A stretch of DNA of 49,327 nt from Phoronis australis (lineage: Eukaryota > Phoronida > Phoronidae). Location: the NCBI GenBank assembly GCA_002633005.1, contig NMRA01001117.1, positions 1 to 49,327 on the forward strand, read 5' to 3'. The notes beneath the pieces were generated by a model, which was not told the origin of the DNA, ran no database searches, and was given only the letters and a program-made list of their open reading frames with translations. The translations under genes and the position numbers were made by a program. This document shows positions 1 to 11,651 of the stretch, piece by piece; the first letter of the stretch is position 1, and every line of letters starts with the position of its first letter.

Positions 1-9
1 ATGTGTGTG

Positions 10-1560
10 TTATCTCTTGTAATTAAGGAACCCATCTGGTTCCTTCTGTGAAATATTTATTTGTAGAGCTGTGACCCTGAAATTCCCAATACAACTTAAA
101 ATATTTATTATTCTTGTTGTTTTATTTGTCCCCAATAATAAAGCCCTGCCGCATTCTAATCTGGCCATAACGTTACTTGTTTTCTTTGGGACACCAGCAA
201 CCATTTACAGAAATCATTGTGAACACTTTCTATATCTTTCGAATATACTGTACCCCCTATCTCAGCACCATATAACAGTATACGAACTACCATACTATCA
301 AACAATTTAAGAATACATGGGGGATCTACACTTCACTTTGGTTAAACACGCTTTTAACATGTTCATTGCTTTTCTAGCTTGTAAAGCTGATATTCTACAA
401 TTTTCATTCCATTTTAGTCTGCAAGAAAATGTCACACCAAGATACTTCTAATAAGATTTCGTTTCTACCGATTTCTTATTGTAGAACCACCGTTCTTGTG
501 CCGACAGAGTCCCACCTCACTTGAAGACAACAATATTTGTCTTATCAAGATTAACACAAAGACTCCAATCCACACAGTATTTGTGCAATACATTTAATTT
601 CCTCTGGAGACCAGGCACTGTGTCCGCCACAAGCACCAAATCGTCCGCAAACAATAACGAACTTAATTCACAACCATCACAGTTGATACCTCGTTCTCCA
701 TTTTCTTTGACCTCTGACACCAGTCCGCTAACAAAAACAGAATAACCAAGGACTCAGTATACACCCTTGTATCACACCTCTCGTACAATCAAAATAGGGT
801 GTGATTTGACTCTTTATTCTCACGCACTATTTCACTTCAGCATAAATAATCCTCAGGAGATTGAACATTTTCCCGTGGAAATTATTTTTTAACAAACAAT
901 AAAACAGACGTGTAGTTTCCAGAGTGTCAAACGCTTATGTCCACAAAGGAACAGTATATTTTTCCACCTCTTTTTGATAAATTTATGTGGGCCAAAGCTT
1001 GTAGAACAAAAATGATATCCACGGTCGAATAACCCACCCTAAATCCGGCTTGTTCCTTAGGGATACATTGTATTGCATCCGACCATCCCCTGTAATTACT
1101 TGGGTTATTTTTGTCTCCTTTCTTGTAGATTGGAACGATTGTATTCTTTCTCCAGTTCTCCGGGAAATTTCCTGTCTCCAGTACCTTGTTGAATAATTTG
1201 CATAATACTTCAAGGATGTCACCAATAAGTGCTTTGAAGAGTTCGTTTGGATTACCATCTTCTCCAGGGGTTTTGTTGCTTTTAAGTTTATTTATTTCCT
1301 GTTGATTTCGGACATGTCGATTTCTTTATTAAGTTGTACCAGGATTTCATCACCAGGTGTGTTGGCACAGTCATTGCAGCTTTCGTCGTGCTCTCGCATT
1401 TCGTCCAGCAAATTATTAAGGAATTCCCTTTTTTCCCGTACAGGCTCAGTGTTCAAGAGTTTTTCAAAATAGTTATACCATTCGTTCGATGAAATATCCG
1501 CTTGTTAATTATTGTTCGGATTTTTGATTGACTTCACGATTGCCCAGAATGTTTTTGGAT
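10..1560 (-). pseudogene. LINE ORF2 reverse transcriptase and C-terminal region, interrupted
   Basis: This continues the same ORF2. Around 1260-1090 one reading frame gives ETGNFPENWRKNTIVPIYKK followed by GDKNNPSNYRG, the conserved RT fingers of LINEs. After a degraded stretch, 720-517 gives the palm motif LLFADDLVLVADT and a downstream WSLCVNLDKTNIVVF segment. Near 310-10 the C-terminal part shows a YGAE-type motif and the segment GVPKKTSNVMARLECGR, found after RT in many LINE ORF2 proteins. Frame changes between these blocks show at least two indels, and an in-frame stop separates parts of the C-terminus. Confidence 0.8.
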
Positions 1561-1639
1561 CTCTCACTGAATCACATAAGTTCTTTTCCATTTGTTCGTT
1601 ATAATTCTTCTTTTTTCACCACAGGTTTCCTTAAATTGA

Positions 1640-2841
1640 CTTTAATTACGTAGTGTATCCACACACTTTGTGTATCTGAAAAGTTTCAATAAATTATGTT
1701 TTTGTATTTTCTTTTGCTCGCAAACGTTGTCAAACCACCTTGGATTCTGCCTGTTCATTGCGGGTTTATTGCTTATTTTCATGTCAGCGCCGCAAGCGTG
1801 GAATAATTCATTTATTAATTTAACTGCTCTGTTAATATCCATATCGATGGCTGAAGATATTTGGATAATTTCTCGGTGGTGTCAACGCTGCCCAGTCTAT
1901 CCTTAAAACTTGAAGATTTTAGTGGCTGCCACTTGAGTCGGTGCAATGGGATTGTTCTGACACTAGTGTTCGATCCGTCTGTATCAGCTTCCGTATGTTC
2001 TAGATAACGTAGAGTACATGTACACATGATAGGGAAATGACCTGACTGGTCGTAGTTTAATACTTCAAAGTCATTAATATATTCGAACAGAGATGCCTCG
2101 GCAATAACATAGTCAATAGTGCTGCTTCCTCGAGTGGAGACGAACGAATAGTTTCCTTCTATGTCTGAGGGGTATCTACCGTTAGCTATGTGCGTACCAT
2201 ATACTGCACACAATTTGACAAGTTCTTTGCCAAAGTAGTTAGATTTCGCATCTTGGTTGTTTCTTGGCTTTTCAAAATTATTTTGAACATAACAACAGTC
2301 GCTATTGGCAAGGCCACTGATATGCGTGATATCGTCATCTGGGATGTAGTCTCCGAGTGTAGCTGTCCTTAAATCAAAGTCACCTGTCAAAATAACCCGT
2401 GCCTATTTACGCAGATAAAGTCATCCTCGAGACCACCGCTGTCAGAAATGTCGTGGCTGTTGTATGCTGACCCTTCGGGAGGGAGATAAATAAAACCTAT
2501 TATTACATCTGGCTTGTCTGAGCCAGCAAACAAATCTTTGAGATGCAAATATACTCTGTCTTCCAAATTCTCACAGATGCGAGTTATTTTGGTTCCTAAA
2601 TTGTTCTTTACCATTACTGTCACTCCACCAGATACTTTCCGATATGTATGTTTCGTACTGATGTGAACGTGGAATAATTTTCTAAGAGATCGCCAAATTC
2701 ATGCTCTGCTCTTGCGTGTGATTCAATCAATCCTATGAGGTCGTAGTTTCAAATTATTTTTTTAATTTCTCTTTTGGTTTGTCGTAGCTTACTTTCTAGC
2801 CCTCCTATGTTCCATGATCCTATTTTCATTTCTCTTGTCAT
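1640..2841 (-). pseudogene. LINE ORF2 endonuclease domain, interrupted
   Basis: This is the start of ORF2. Translation from the ATG at 2841 gives MKIGSWNIGGLESKLR a few residues in, the classic opening of a LINE exonuclease-endonuclease-phosphatase domain that nicks target DNA. An early TGA interrupts it near 2748. Open pieces then cover 2623-2387 (the VIIGFIYLPPEGS strand) and 2390-1815, with GDFDLRTATLGDYIPDDD (D-x-N-type catalytic region), the STIDYVIAEASLF segment and a SGHFPI segment corresponding to the usual SDHxP/I histidine motif. A further fragment with RQNPRWFDNVCEQKK follows near 1760. Multiple stops and frameshifts mean it cannot be active. Confidence 0.8.
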
Positions 2842-2865
2842 TGTTTGCTATTGACTGTCGTCCTC

Positions 2866-3531
2866 TTAATTTGTATCCGTTCTATTTCTGAAGATGGATC
2901 TATCCTCGTTGCAGACAACTTTGTCTAAATGATCGTCATACAGGTACATTTTCCTGTTGTGATAAAGCTTATCGAATTTTATTGTGGCTTCTATAAAATT
3001 ATTGTCTCTTGAGAACTGCCATAACTTTGATCTAGCGATATGAACTTTCTTGCTGAAGTCTTCAGCCACTGAGTAGTCAGTTTCACTCCTTAATTTTCTT
3101 TTGCCTTTTAAGATCTGCAATTTGTCCTTGAACGAACTCAACTTGGCGATGATTGGTCGAGGTTTGCTAGGGTTCTTGCGACCAATCCTATGGGCCCGCT
3201 CAATCTTTACCTCTGATATGTCGTGGTGGTTTTTGACTAGTTCATTTACTGCAGTTTCCGCTTCTTCCCATGTTTCCGAATTCCCCTCTGGAATGCCGTG
3301 AAAAATTAGGTTGTCCCGTCTAGACCTGTTCTCTAAATCATCCACCTTGCTTTCCAAGTACGCCACCTGTTGTCTCAAACCTACATTTTCCTGCTTCATT
3401 TCCTTGCATTGGCGACTTAAGGATTCTATTTTACCAGACCAATCTTCTCTCATTTTCTCAAATTTTGTATTCATTTGCTCTAGTAGTTCTCTATTCGATA
3501 TATCAGGTGGGTTACTTTCAGGTTGAATCAT
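2866..3531 (-). CDS. LINE ORF1 protein, coiled coil plus RRM-like domain
   Basis: This is a nucleic-acid-binding ORF1 protein of a non-LTR retrotransposon, expected to coat the element RNA and act as a chaperone. The first ATG in the open frame is at 3531, giving about 221 residues; an in-frame TAG lies a short way upstream. The N-terminal third is a charged heptad-rich coiled coil. It is followed by the junction ENRSRRDNLIFHGIPEG, the usual start of the L1-type (Transposase_22) RRM, and then a basic C-terminal domain with the motif KIERAHRIGRKNP. The frame is intact although ORF2 is not. Family assignment is from motif recognition only; the exact LINE clade is unresolved. Confidence 0.8.
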   Translation of the reverse strand: MIQPESNPPDISNRELLEQMNTKFEKMREDWSGKIESLSRQCKEMKQENVGLRQQVAYLESKVDDLENRSRRDNLIFHGIPEGNSETWEEAETAVNELVKNHHDISEVKIERAHRIGRKNPSKPRPIIAKLSSFKDKLQILKGKRKLRSETDYSVAEDFSKKVHIARSKLWQFSRDNNFIEATIKFDKLYHNRKMYLYDDHLDKVVCNEDRSIFRNRTDTN

Positions 3532-3600
3532 ATATGAAGGTAAGGTCCGGTTGCGCAATCCGGTCGCAGGTCCTGCATTAGGTGTGCTTTTACCTCCTGG

Positions 3601-3886
3601 AATGATTTGCTATTGTTACGTAACCTGTATATACACTGTAAACTGAAACAGAGCTCTGACACCGCAGTGTAGGTAACCCTATAGCAGGTTATGGAACTGT
3701 CTCAAAGTCGGTTTTCACTCAGTCTAATGAAGTTTGACCAAACTTCAAGAAGCGTTCTGTAGATGTTGAGTATCACTTTCTTCTGACTGCAGTCCACACT
3801 TTTGCGTATTACCGTAGTAATTTCTGGTTTTAGTATGAGCGATGTAGATATGCCTTCACAAAAATAGCGCCACCTATCTGTATAAT
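3601..3886. other. Non-coding stretch upstream of LINE ORF1
   Basis: No open frame of note. By position it may be the 5' UTR or promoter region of the minus-strand LINE, or flanking DNA; no boundary could be placed. Confidence 0.4.
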
Positions 3887-4059
3887 GTACTGTTTAAAAA
3901 GTCTCATAGTATGAGATTTTTTATACAGTACATGATACTAAGAGACAGAAATTATGCTTCGCAATATCACTTGACGTTTAATTTTAACACGCCGTCAGTA
4001 ATTCGGCCGGTCGTCGACCAATTTCCGACCGGTCGGTCAAAAATTCGTGATGTGTGCTG
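3887..4059 (+). repeat. Short interspersed element with CCGACCGGTCGG, deletion copy
   Basis: The left end is a 45-bp imperfect palindrome (3887-3931, 21-base arms differing at two positions). The right end carries the self-complementary 12-mer CCGACCGGTCGG (4025-4036) and ends in GATGTGTGCTG. A longer relative lies at 42788-43274 with the same left start (GTACTGTATAAAAAGTCTCA), the same internal CACGCCGTCA segment and the same right end. The copy here lacks roughly 300 internal bases of that one. It is probably a non-autonomous DNA element; no coding capacity. Confidence 0.6.
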
Positions 4060-4239
4060 CATCATTGTAATCTTAACATCATTTTTTTATTGATGTATTC
4101 CTGTATTATAATTGTATGTAGACCTATTTGTATTTTAAGCCCAGATCTATTGCCTCTTGGCGCTTTCTGGGTTATTCTGAAGATTTCGTAATAAACATTA
4201 AAAAATACCCAATAAGAATGATGGCACAACTTAAATCAC

Positions 4240-5260
4240 CAGCAAGATGATCAAAATATACAGTGTTCGTGTCGACGGCATACTTTCAACTTTATCCCCT
4301 CCGGGATTTGTAAACGCAGGTGTACCGCGGGGTAGCATATTGGGCCTTCCTTTTTCTTGCTTTATATTAATAACCTTCCTGATAACCTGTCATGTAGCAC
4401 ATACCTTTATGCAGATGACACAGCGCTTTTATACGTCTTCGCAGAGAGCAGCCCTGGAAGTTCTTTGCAGCTTCAACGCGACTTGAATAAACTCAGCTAT
4501 TGGTCACAAGAATTGAGAATGAATTTTAAACCAGAAACGTTGTCCTCACCTTCTCCAAATTCAATTACGCTCTCTCCCTTGTTAACTCGTTTTATTACCA
4601 TAAATTAATGAAGAAATCATACCTATAAAACAGTCGCACAGACATCTTGCAATACTGTTAGATTAAAAACGCTCTTTTTGCACCTCACTTTCGGGAGCTC
4701 GTACAAAAAGCTCAGGAACTAAATAACCCGCTCAAGCTTGTCTCTCGTCATCTGAATTCTACACCTTTAGGGTTTGTGTTCAAATCCTTTATACTTTCAC
4801 ACATCGATTATTTGCACTCCAACAGAAATTACACTATAAAGCTGCCTTACTCATAACCGGAGCTAACAGGGGATCCAATAGTGTTAAGGTTTTGAATAGT
4901 CTCAACTGGCCCAAACTGTCTACTCGAAGCAATCTTCACATGACCACATTTACTTTCAAAGTAACAAACAATGTCAATAACGCCTCTGTGAAAAAGTATT
5001 TGGTCTATACACCAGACCATGCCATCGTAGTGATTTGAGATCCTCCGCCCCATATGCAATTCATCCGTTGATCAATCAGGCGTTCAGAAGGTCTACAGTT
5101 ATGACGTGCATCAACAACTGGAATTCTCTTCCAGTCTCTGTTAAGGAAAGCAACTCTGTTACAAGTATAATGTAACAGAGCAAGTCTCCACTGAACCTCA
5201 AAATATGTATTTTCTCTCATCAGGCATTCGTTTCAGTTCAATTTGCACATGATAACATCA
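4240..5260 (+). pseudogene. Second LINE: 5'-truncated reverse transcriptase fragment
   Basis: Two overlapping frames together cover the RT palm. 4247-4486 gives VRVDGILSTLSPPGFVNAGV then PRGSILG. 4357-4608 gives LYINNLPDNLSCSTYLYADD and then a DLNKLSYWSQELRMNF segment. The switch from one frame to the other near 4350 marks a frameshift. Downstream, broken frames to about 5260 show the LINE C-terminal pattern, including SLNWPKLSTRSNLH (about 4900) and a WNSLPVSVKESNS segment (about 5120). The copy starts abruptly at RT, as expected for 5' truncation during target-primed integration. It belongs to a different LINE family from the one at 1-3600, probably CR1/Jockey-like. Confidence 0.8.
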
Positions 5261-6040
5261 ACTTTCCATGAAAGCAAAAGAAGGAAACACCCTTCTCCTA
5301 AGCCTGTCGCTAGCGAAGTGCCCGACACATACAGTCGCGCCCACATGCCCCCGTAACAAAGGCGAACTGAGACGCAACAAAGACATTAGCATAAGAATAA
5401 CTGAACATTTGCAACTAAATAAGAATAACAATAGATAGAACTCTTTTCCATAATTTTGATAATCCAACACCCTTAACTCAATACTCGCTTCCCCGCGATA
5501 AAGAAATTGTATACATCAAGATGCGGTCTTTTCCTCAACTCCTAAAAGTTGAGACAAAACTTAAGTAATGTCTCTCTAGACTGTATATAGTGACGATCAA
5601 TCTTATCTTCATGTTTTTTCAATTGTCCCGTCATCGAATACCTGTGACACTCCCTCTTTCGTGCACTTAATGAAAACCAATCAATTGTTAAAACTCTGAA
5701 TTCTTATAATAATATCCTTACTAAATTTACATTGTCATTGAATGGTAGTCCTTACCTTGACCTCGTTCACAGTGAATTCCTCTTAAAAGCAACGTTAGCA
5801 AATTTTATTTATTGTTGGTTTGAATTCCATACATGAATCCGTACATGTTTTTATATATTCGTAATAACATGTCTAAATATTGGAATACTTACAATAAATA
5901 CTACTTAAATGTATTTATATTATTTTCATTTATGAGTTGTCTACAACCCAGATATAACGCTACGCGATAACTGGGTTTGTCATTATTTCATTGTGTGTTC
6001 CGTGTATAGTTCAATAAATATATATCACTTTAAAAAATAA
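5261..6040. other. AT-rich non-coding DNA, possible LINE 3' UTR
   Basis: No coding frame can be supported. The stretch ends in an A/T-rich tail with an AATAAATATATA segment at about 6013, which could be the 3' end of the plus-strand LINE. The link is by position only. Confidence 0.35.
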
Positions 6041-9000
6041 ATCCTGCATGCTTCTAAAATCCCTAAGACCCCCACATCCTCCAATTTCCTAGAGCCATAA
6101 CTCCCTCCAACCAGGACCCTTGACCCCCTTGACACATGACCCACAAATTCCTTGACCTGTCTACACAAGCTCGACCCGATCTGAGCATAGAACCAGCGCT
6201 GATTTTCCAGACCAACGATTCGGGACGTGCTGTCAGCTGGGTGTTCCCTGTTTTATTTGCGATCAAGAGAGTCTACTCAGCAAGTTTGAAAGCCAAAATC
6301 AGAAAAAAGAAGAGCGCGACCAAATGTTTCAAATGTCGTTTTTGGCAAAGTGTAATCATCTCGTCTGCCCTTCACAGAATGGCTGATTTTTGGGAGTGTG
6401 CGAGAAACCGACGAACGTGACATTTCTTCTGTAAATACGTTTTTCCAAAAAATGTTCAACCAAAAGTATTATAAAAAGTATGTTGTAAACTAGTATAAAC
6501 CAGTAAAATCATATTGTAAAAATACATCCATTCACGTAAGTCTAGTTGAACAGGGCCATTGGTAGCTGGGAACTACTTCTGCGACAGCGGTAACACGCTC
6601 ACCACTCGCTGTTTTAGATCATGTTCTTATTCCATTTATTATTTTAACCGCCAGACTTGAGTCGCATCAGATTCACGCTAAGATGAGTCTCTTGGGAGAC
6701 ATGCAGTGACGTAATGTGATTACGAAGTACGTAAACGCGCAACAAATCATCTGATGTCATAGGACGTGGTCGAGGGGGGTATGGGTAAGGGGGTCAAGGT
6801 TGTAGTGGGGTGTGCAGGTCGTGGAGTTTTAGGACCATCCCAAACCCTTAACTATATGGCATATCATTCACGTAAACCCACGACCTGTAAAGGGTTTGGG
6901 GCTATAGGCCTCCTTTGTTTTCAGTGTTGCACCGCCCATGATTGGTGCTGGTCACGCAGCGGTACAGGCATGTCCCACAGTCCACGCATAAATACACGCA
7001 TCTATATCCACATCGTGTGAAAACAGGTTGATGCTCTTTGAATAATCATCCGCATGGATCGTTTTCTCATGTGACTGCTGTTTTCTTAGAATGAGATCTT
7101 ACTAATCAGCCAATACTGCTTTTCAAGTCGCACCCTATCAGCCTTTGAAGCTCACATTTTATGAGGTGAGATGCAAGTCTCATTTGCATATATTTGCAGC
7201 GTCTATTTGTCCAAAATCAGGATCGTTCCCGAGTACGTGCCCGGGAAGAGGCGTTTTTGTAAGGGCAAAATATATTAGTTTCAAAGCACCTCAGCACCAA
7301 TCATATGAAGTCATTTTAAGAAACACGTTATAATGAATCAAAGCAGTTGTCATTTCCTGGCAATGGCATCCTGATATCATCACGCTGGTTTTCCTAGTTA
7401 CTGACACCTTTTGTACAATTTTGTGTAGGAACCACTTTTATGAAGATGTTTAATTCAATCGAAGTACAAGGTAATAACGGAATAAAATTTGAGTAAACAC
7501 ACTCCTTCTCAGCCGAAATCTAAGTTTATTACTATGGAAGAGCTGAATATACTTTCGCAGATCAAAGTCTTTCTAGTAATCGTGTCTAAACACATCTTGT
7601 ATTTTAATGTCGTTTTCTGACTGAGCAACAGCATGCTGCTTGCATGGGCACAAACGTCTGATTCCAAAATAACACTCTGGAGTTTGAAGACTTGCCTTTC
7701 CGCGAGCAATTAATTAACTGAAAAATTGTTCAGCAAATGTCGAGAACGCTTCTCAAAATTTGCAGGTAAGTTTCGCATCTTGGGTCACGAGATTTTAGCA
7801 ATGCACCTTACAATAATCAACGGGTTGTGCAAGTTCAAATTAAATAGTTTTTCATTCTCTAAACCACGTTGCTAACTCTATCGCTGGTTTTCCTACTACA
7901 GAGAACTTATGGCCAAAAGAGCATGCCAACACGTTATGAATTGCTGAAACGTTGATGCCCGCACGAGTTGATGGCACCTTAATAAATATGAGGAAATTTT
8001 CACGAATTGGAAAATTGTTAGTCAGCATGTCAAGCTCAAAGAATAAGCTGCTTCAGATTTAAAACGTAACATTACATTGTCCACCAGAGTTGTAATCTAT
8101 CTTGTACTACTAGTTTTGTCCAATACCCGTCGCTATATGAATCGTCTCTACATGTACATTTGTTCATTGGATATACCATGTCATAAATAATTATTTCCCT
8201 CCAACCGTCGGAGCAGAGGAGGCCTGCGATCACCAATTACTAAACCCAGGAGCAATCAAAATGTCAGACTTGACCACTGGTTCAGGAGCAAAAATGTATC
8301 TCTTTGTTTTGCTTGCTTTCTGGATAATTCACACACCAAAGCGGAAAATTTCACGACTTCACTTTAACCACAATGTTTGGAAACTTCCTCGTGATGACTA
8401 TCGCTTCTTTCGTCTTCAAAAAAAAACGCTCAATTTGAAGATCAGTGAATGTTTATTCTATTAACATTTTGTCTAAGAGCTCTACTGCATGGAAAGTTGT
8501 ATGCAGCATTTCTCGTGACGCGAGGGTTCAACCAAGTAGACTGGAGAAACATTAAAGCTGTTTTAAATGCAACTGAATTCAATTATGAATATTAACGGAG
8601 TGCAATGTTACTTACCCTGAATCATGATGGAGATGGTTATTACAAGAAAGAGAAATGGGAGTGATATGTGACGTAAGAAATTGTTTCTTTTCATTTGATT
8701 TATGTAAGCGTCATGATGACGATGTAGCATGAAATTGTGACATGCTGCAGAACATTGCTGCGTTGAATGAATTTGCTGTCCAAATAGAACAACCTAATTA
8801 ATAACAGTTGTAAACACGTCTACGCGACCTTGAAATCGAATCAGCTAGATGGGCAAGAATGCCAAGACTAAGCTTTTGTTCACGTTTTTGTAAGACACTA
8901 CAGGTCAGAAAGCATTTCTGGATTGCATGGTTTTACACATCTCTCCTTCCCTGAAACCAAATTTAAAATTCAAAGTGTCTTTCCTGAGGTGTGCATCTGC

Positions 9001-9840
9001 ATACGAACGGGTGTTTTTGTTTGTTTTGATGTACATTTTATCAACAATAGCTGTATGACGCTGTTCCTAAATCGGTGTCTTTTTGAGTCTAACTTTCTAC
9101 AAGAGACCCTTCATGATGTTCACGCAGAGAACACATGCTGTTTCAATATAAATATTTGAAATGTTGCTCCTTGTGGAAAATATATCATAATCTATGTACT
9201 CCACCTACTGAACGATAAACATTACAATGTCTTGATCTAGTCTTCTATACTTGCTTCCGGTGTGTTACTAGTTTCTATGTCAGACACCCGGGGTGGAACT
9301 AAAAAAATATGTTAAGGGAAAGGGGAACCAATGCTAAGATTCTTAAAATATTGCCATGTCATCACTGGATTATGACCATTTGTCATTGAAACAAGTATGT
9401 TGCACAACAATGCATTATTGGGACAACTTTAAGAGCTTCATTGGTAATAGATAGTTTGTAAAGTTTAATAGAGGTTTTGTCGCCGTGTGTGTCATTTTAT
9501 CATCACAGGCTGAGCTTCGGCTGGAAAAGCAAATAGAACCCTGGAGATAGGTAACACTTGAAGTTGATAGAGTTCACAAACTCATTTTTGAAATTTTTAT
9601 TAAGTTTCAGACGATTGTCTGTGTGGGTGTGTTTAAAAGGTAGCTATGCTTTGAAGTTGTGCTTAGATGGAGAGTGAATAATCAAACCAGTAATTAATTT
9701 ATTATATGATAACCCCTAATTAGACAAATGAAATCTATTGTTAATTAAGTAATCAAATACAAAGAGAAACTACGCTAGCGCCCTCTTTAAAGATTACTTT
9801 AATCAAACAACCAAACGATCAAATATCTTATCTGCTATCC
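6041..9840. other. Intergenic DNA without a recognisable gene
   Basis: Only short chance frames are present. Notable structure: C-rich DNA at 6060-6140 and G-rich DNA at 6770-6830 of roughly complementary composition, and interleaved inverted repeats at 6815-6900. No RNA gene or conserved protein was recognised. Confidence 0.5.
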
Positions 9841-9919
9841 AAGCTAAGACTCTCCACTTGTTGGATGTCTGTCCTGTTGGTGAATCTTCGAACTACGAAC
9901 ACTGTATAGCGACAGAGTA

Positions 9920-10500
9920 CTTGCTGGTCACCGTCTCTGGTGATGCAACACTTGCAGGCAATTTCTTCTACCCGCGAATCATCTTGCTGGTCACAGTCTC
10001 TGGCTGATGACGCAACACTTCAGGTAGTATCTTACTACCCACAATGCAAGTAACAAGCTTTTAGTTAACTTCCGGTTCGTTAACCCTTGCTCTTGCCAAG
10101 ATCCTTTCTAGAATCTTCCACGAGATGGCTCTGTCGTACAACTGCTTCTGTACACTGTAGCAAGTCTTTATGCTTCAACTACTTTAGCGCATCTGATTAT
10201 CTTGATGATTTCAGCCCATAATATAACATTCTACTTATTTAGTGATTGGCTAATAAAAACCACATGATCATATCCACTCGTATTATTGGCTGTTACAATT
10301 TGTTCTCAGAATATTCTAGAATCTCTAGAGTACTTTGACCCCAGAACCCAAAGTTGTAAACACCATCTAAAAATAGATTTTGACGTTAAAACCATGCCAA
10401 CAAGTCTGACCCCATGACTTAAAAGTACCTATGCACAAATTTTGGGCAACTTAAAATGGATCTATTCTTACTAATTACTTAATCAATATTTATTCTGACA
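9920..10500 (-). repeat. 3' LTR of the gypsy element (left copy)
   Basis: In the element's orientation the LTR begins at 10500 with TGTCAGAATAAATATTG. The segment 9946-10500 matches 13965-14520 almost base for base. Sequence left of 9946 has no visible partner because the other LTR enters an N gap, so the true outer end is unknown. A 64-bp internal tandem duplication is present: CTTGCTGGTCAC recurs at 9920 and 9984, followed in both copies by related sequence around GCAACACTT. This shows the LTR reaches at least 9920. Confidence 0.85.
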
Positions 10501-10504
10501 AATA

Positions 10505-10515
10505 AGCCCCTCCTC
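10505..10515 (-). promoter_or_regulatory. Polypurine tract for plus-strand priming
   Basis: On the minus strand the purine run GAGGAGGGG lies a few bases before the LTR start TGTCAG at 10500. This is where a retroelement polypurine tract is expected, and it supports the placement of the 3' LTR boundary. Confidence 0.6.
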
Positions 10516-10604
10516 AAGAAAATACTTCTTAAGATTTTCTCAACATGGAAGACTTAAATATTGATTAACACTTAGATCTATTACCCAATTTCCATGAATC
10601 TTCA

Positions 10605-11648
10605 TTACTCTAACCTACTCAGGTAATCGGCACCAACATTTTCTGAGCCTTTGATAGCTTCAACCTTGAATCGATAATTTTGCAAAAACAAGGCCCACCT
10701 CATGATGCGTCCATTGACTAACTTACTTTTTTGAATGTAAGCTAGGGGTTGATGGTCAGTATGAATGATAAATTCTTTACCATACAAGTACTTCGCAAAT
10801 TTTCTAATGGCAAATACAATAGCCAAACATTCCCTCTCTATGACAGAGTAATTCCGTTCCCGAGGTAACAATTTCTTACTAGCACATGCTACTGGAAACC
10901 TGCCATCATCATACTCCTGCAACAAAATACAGCCTATACCAGTATCTGACGCATCAGTCTGAACAATAAAAGGTTTACTGAAATCAGGTAATCTCAGTAT
11001 GGGTGCTCTCGTCAGCAGGTCTCGAAGAGTGTCGAATGCATGCTGCTGAGCTTCTTCCCATTGCACGGTGTTAGGCTGTTTCTTCTTTGTGAGCTCAGTA
11101 AGCGGGACGGCGATTTCAGCGAAGTTTGGGATGAACTTCCTGTAGTAGCCAGCCAACCCAAGAAAAGAACGAACTTGTTTCTTCGTTCTGGGTCGTGGTG
11201 CATCTCGGATGCGTCCCAGCTTTTCTTCATCCATTGCCAGGTGCCCTTCACCGACCACATGTCCAACGAAATCGACGGAACGAGATCCAACCGAACACTT
11301 GGTGGGTCGAATTGTTAGTCCAGCTTCTCGCACACGTTGGAAGGTGTCTCGCAAGGTGGCAAGGTGTTCAGTCCAGGTCTTATTATGGCACAGAATGTCA
11401 TCCAAATAATGTTCTGTATTATGTGCTCCTGCCAACATCTTCCTCATCATGCGGTTGAAGGTCGCTGCCGAATTTACCAGACCAAATGGCATCTTTTTGA
11501 ACTTGTAGCAACCACTTGATACTCCGAACGAGGTCTTAGGCCGCGATTTTTCGGCGACAATGACTTGCCAGTATCCTTTACTCAGATCAATCTTTGTAAA
11601 ATACTGATCTTTACTGATCCTAGCCATGAAGTCATCAGGATTGCCCAT
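10605..11648 (-). pseudogene. Gypsy pol: reverse transcriptase and RNase H
   Basis: This 347-residue open segment holds the RT palm and the RNase H of the Gmr1-like element. RT motifs are FTKIDLSKGYWQ (catalytic Asp at residue 21), KMPFGLVNSAATF (52-64) and YLDD (81-84, with Leu where Val is usual). The connection GLAGYYRKFIPNF (164-176) is typical of gypsy. RNase H follows with QTDASDTGIG (Asp232), SVIERECLA (Glu273), HTDHQPL (Asp298) and GADYLSR (Asp341), so the four acidic residues are kept. The frame ends with the RNase H stop, with no integrase after it. A single TAG at 11649-11651 separates it from the RT N-terminal part upstream, so this segment begins by re-entry and not at a natural start. 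Confidence 0.9.
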
Positions 11649-11651
11649 CGG

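Larger units (their letters stand above)
1..3600 (-). mobile_element. Non-LTR retrotransposon (LINE), two-ORF, decayed, runs off left edge
   Basis: On the minus strand an ORF1-like RNA-binding protein (3531 down to 2866) is followed 25 bases later by an ORF2 start at 2841. ORF2 remains then continue as an apurinic-type endonuclease, a reverse transcriptase and a C-terminal region to base 1. This is the usual LINE layout. ORF2 is broken by several stops and frameshifts, so the copy is dead. About 250 bases beyond 3600 may be its 5' UTR; no clear 5' boundary or target-site duplication is visible, and the 3' end lies outside the window. Confidence 0.85.
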
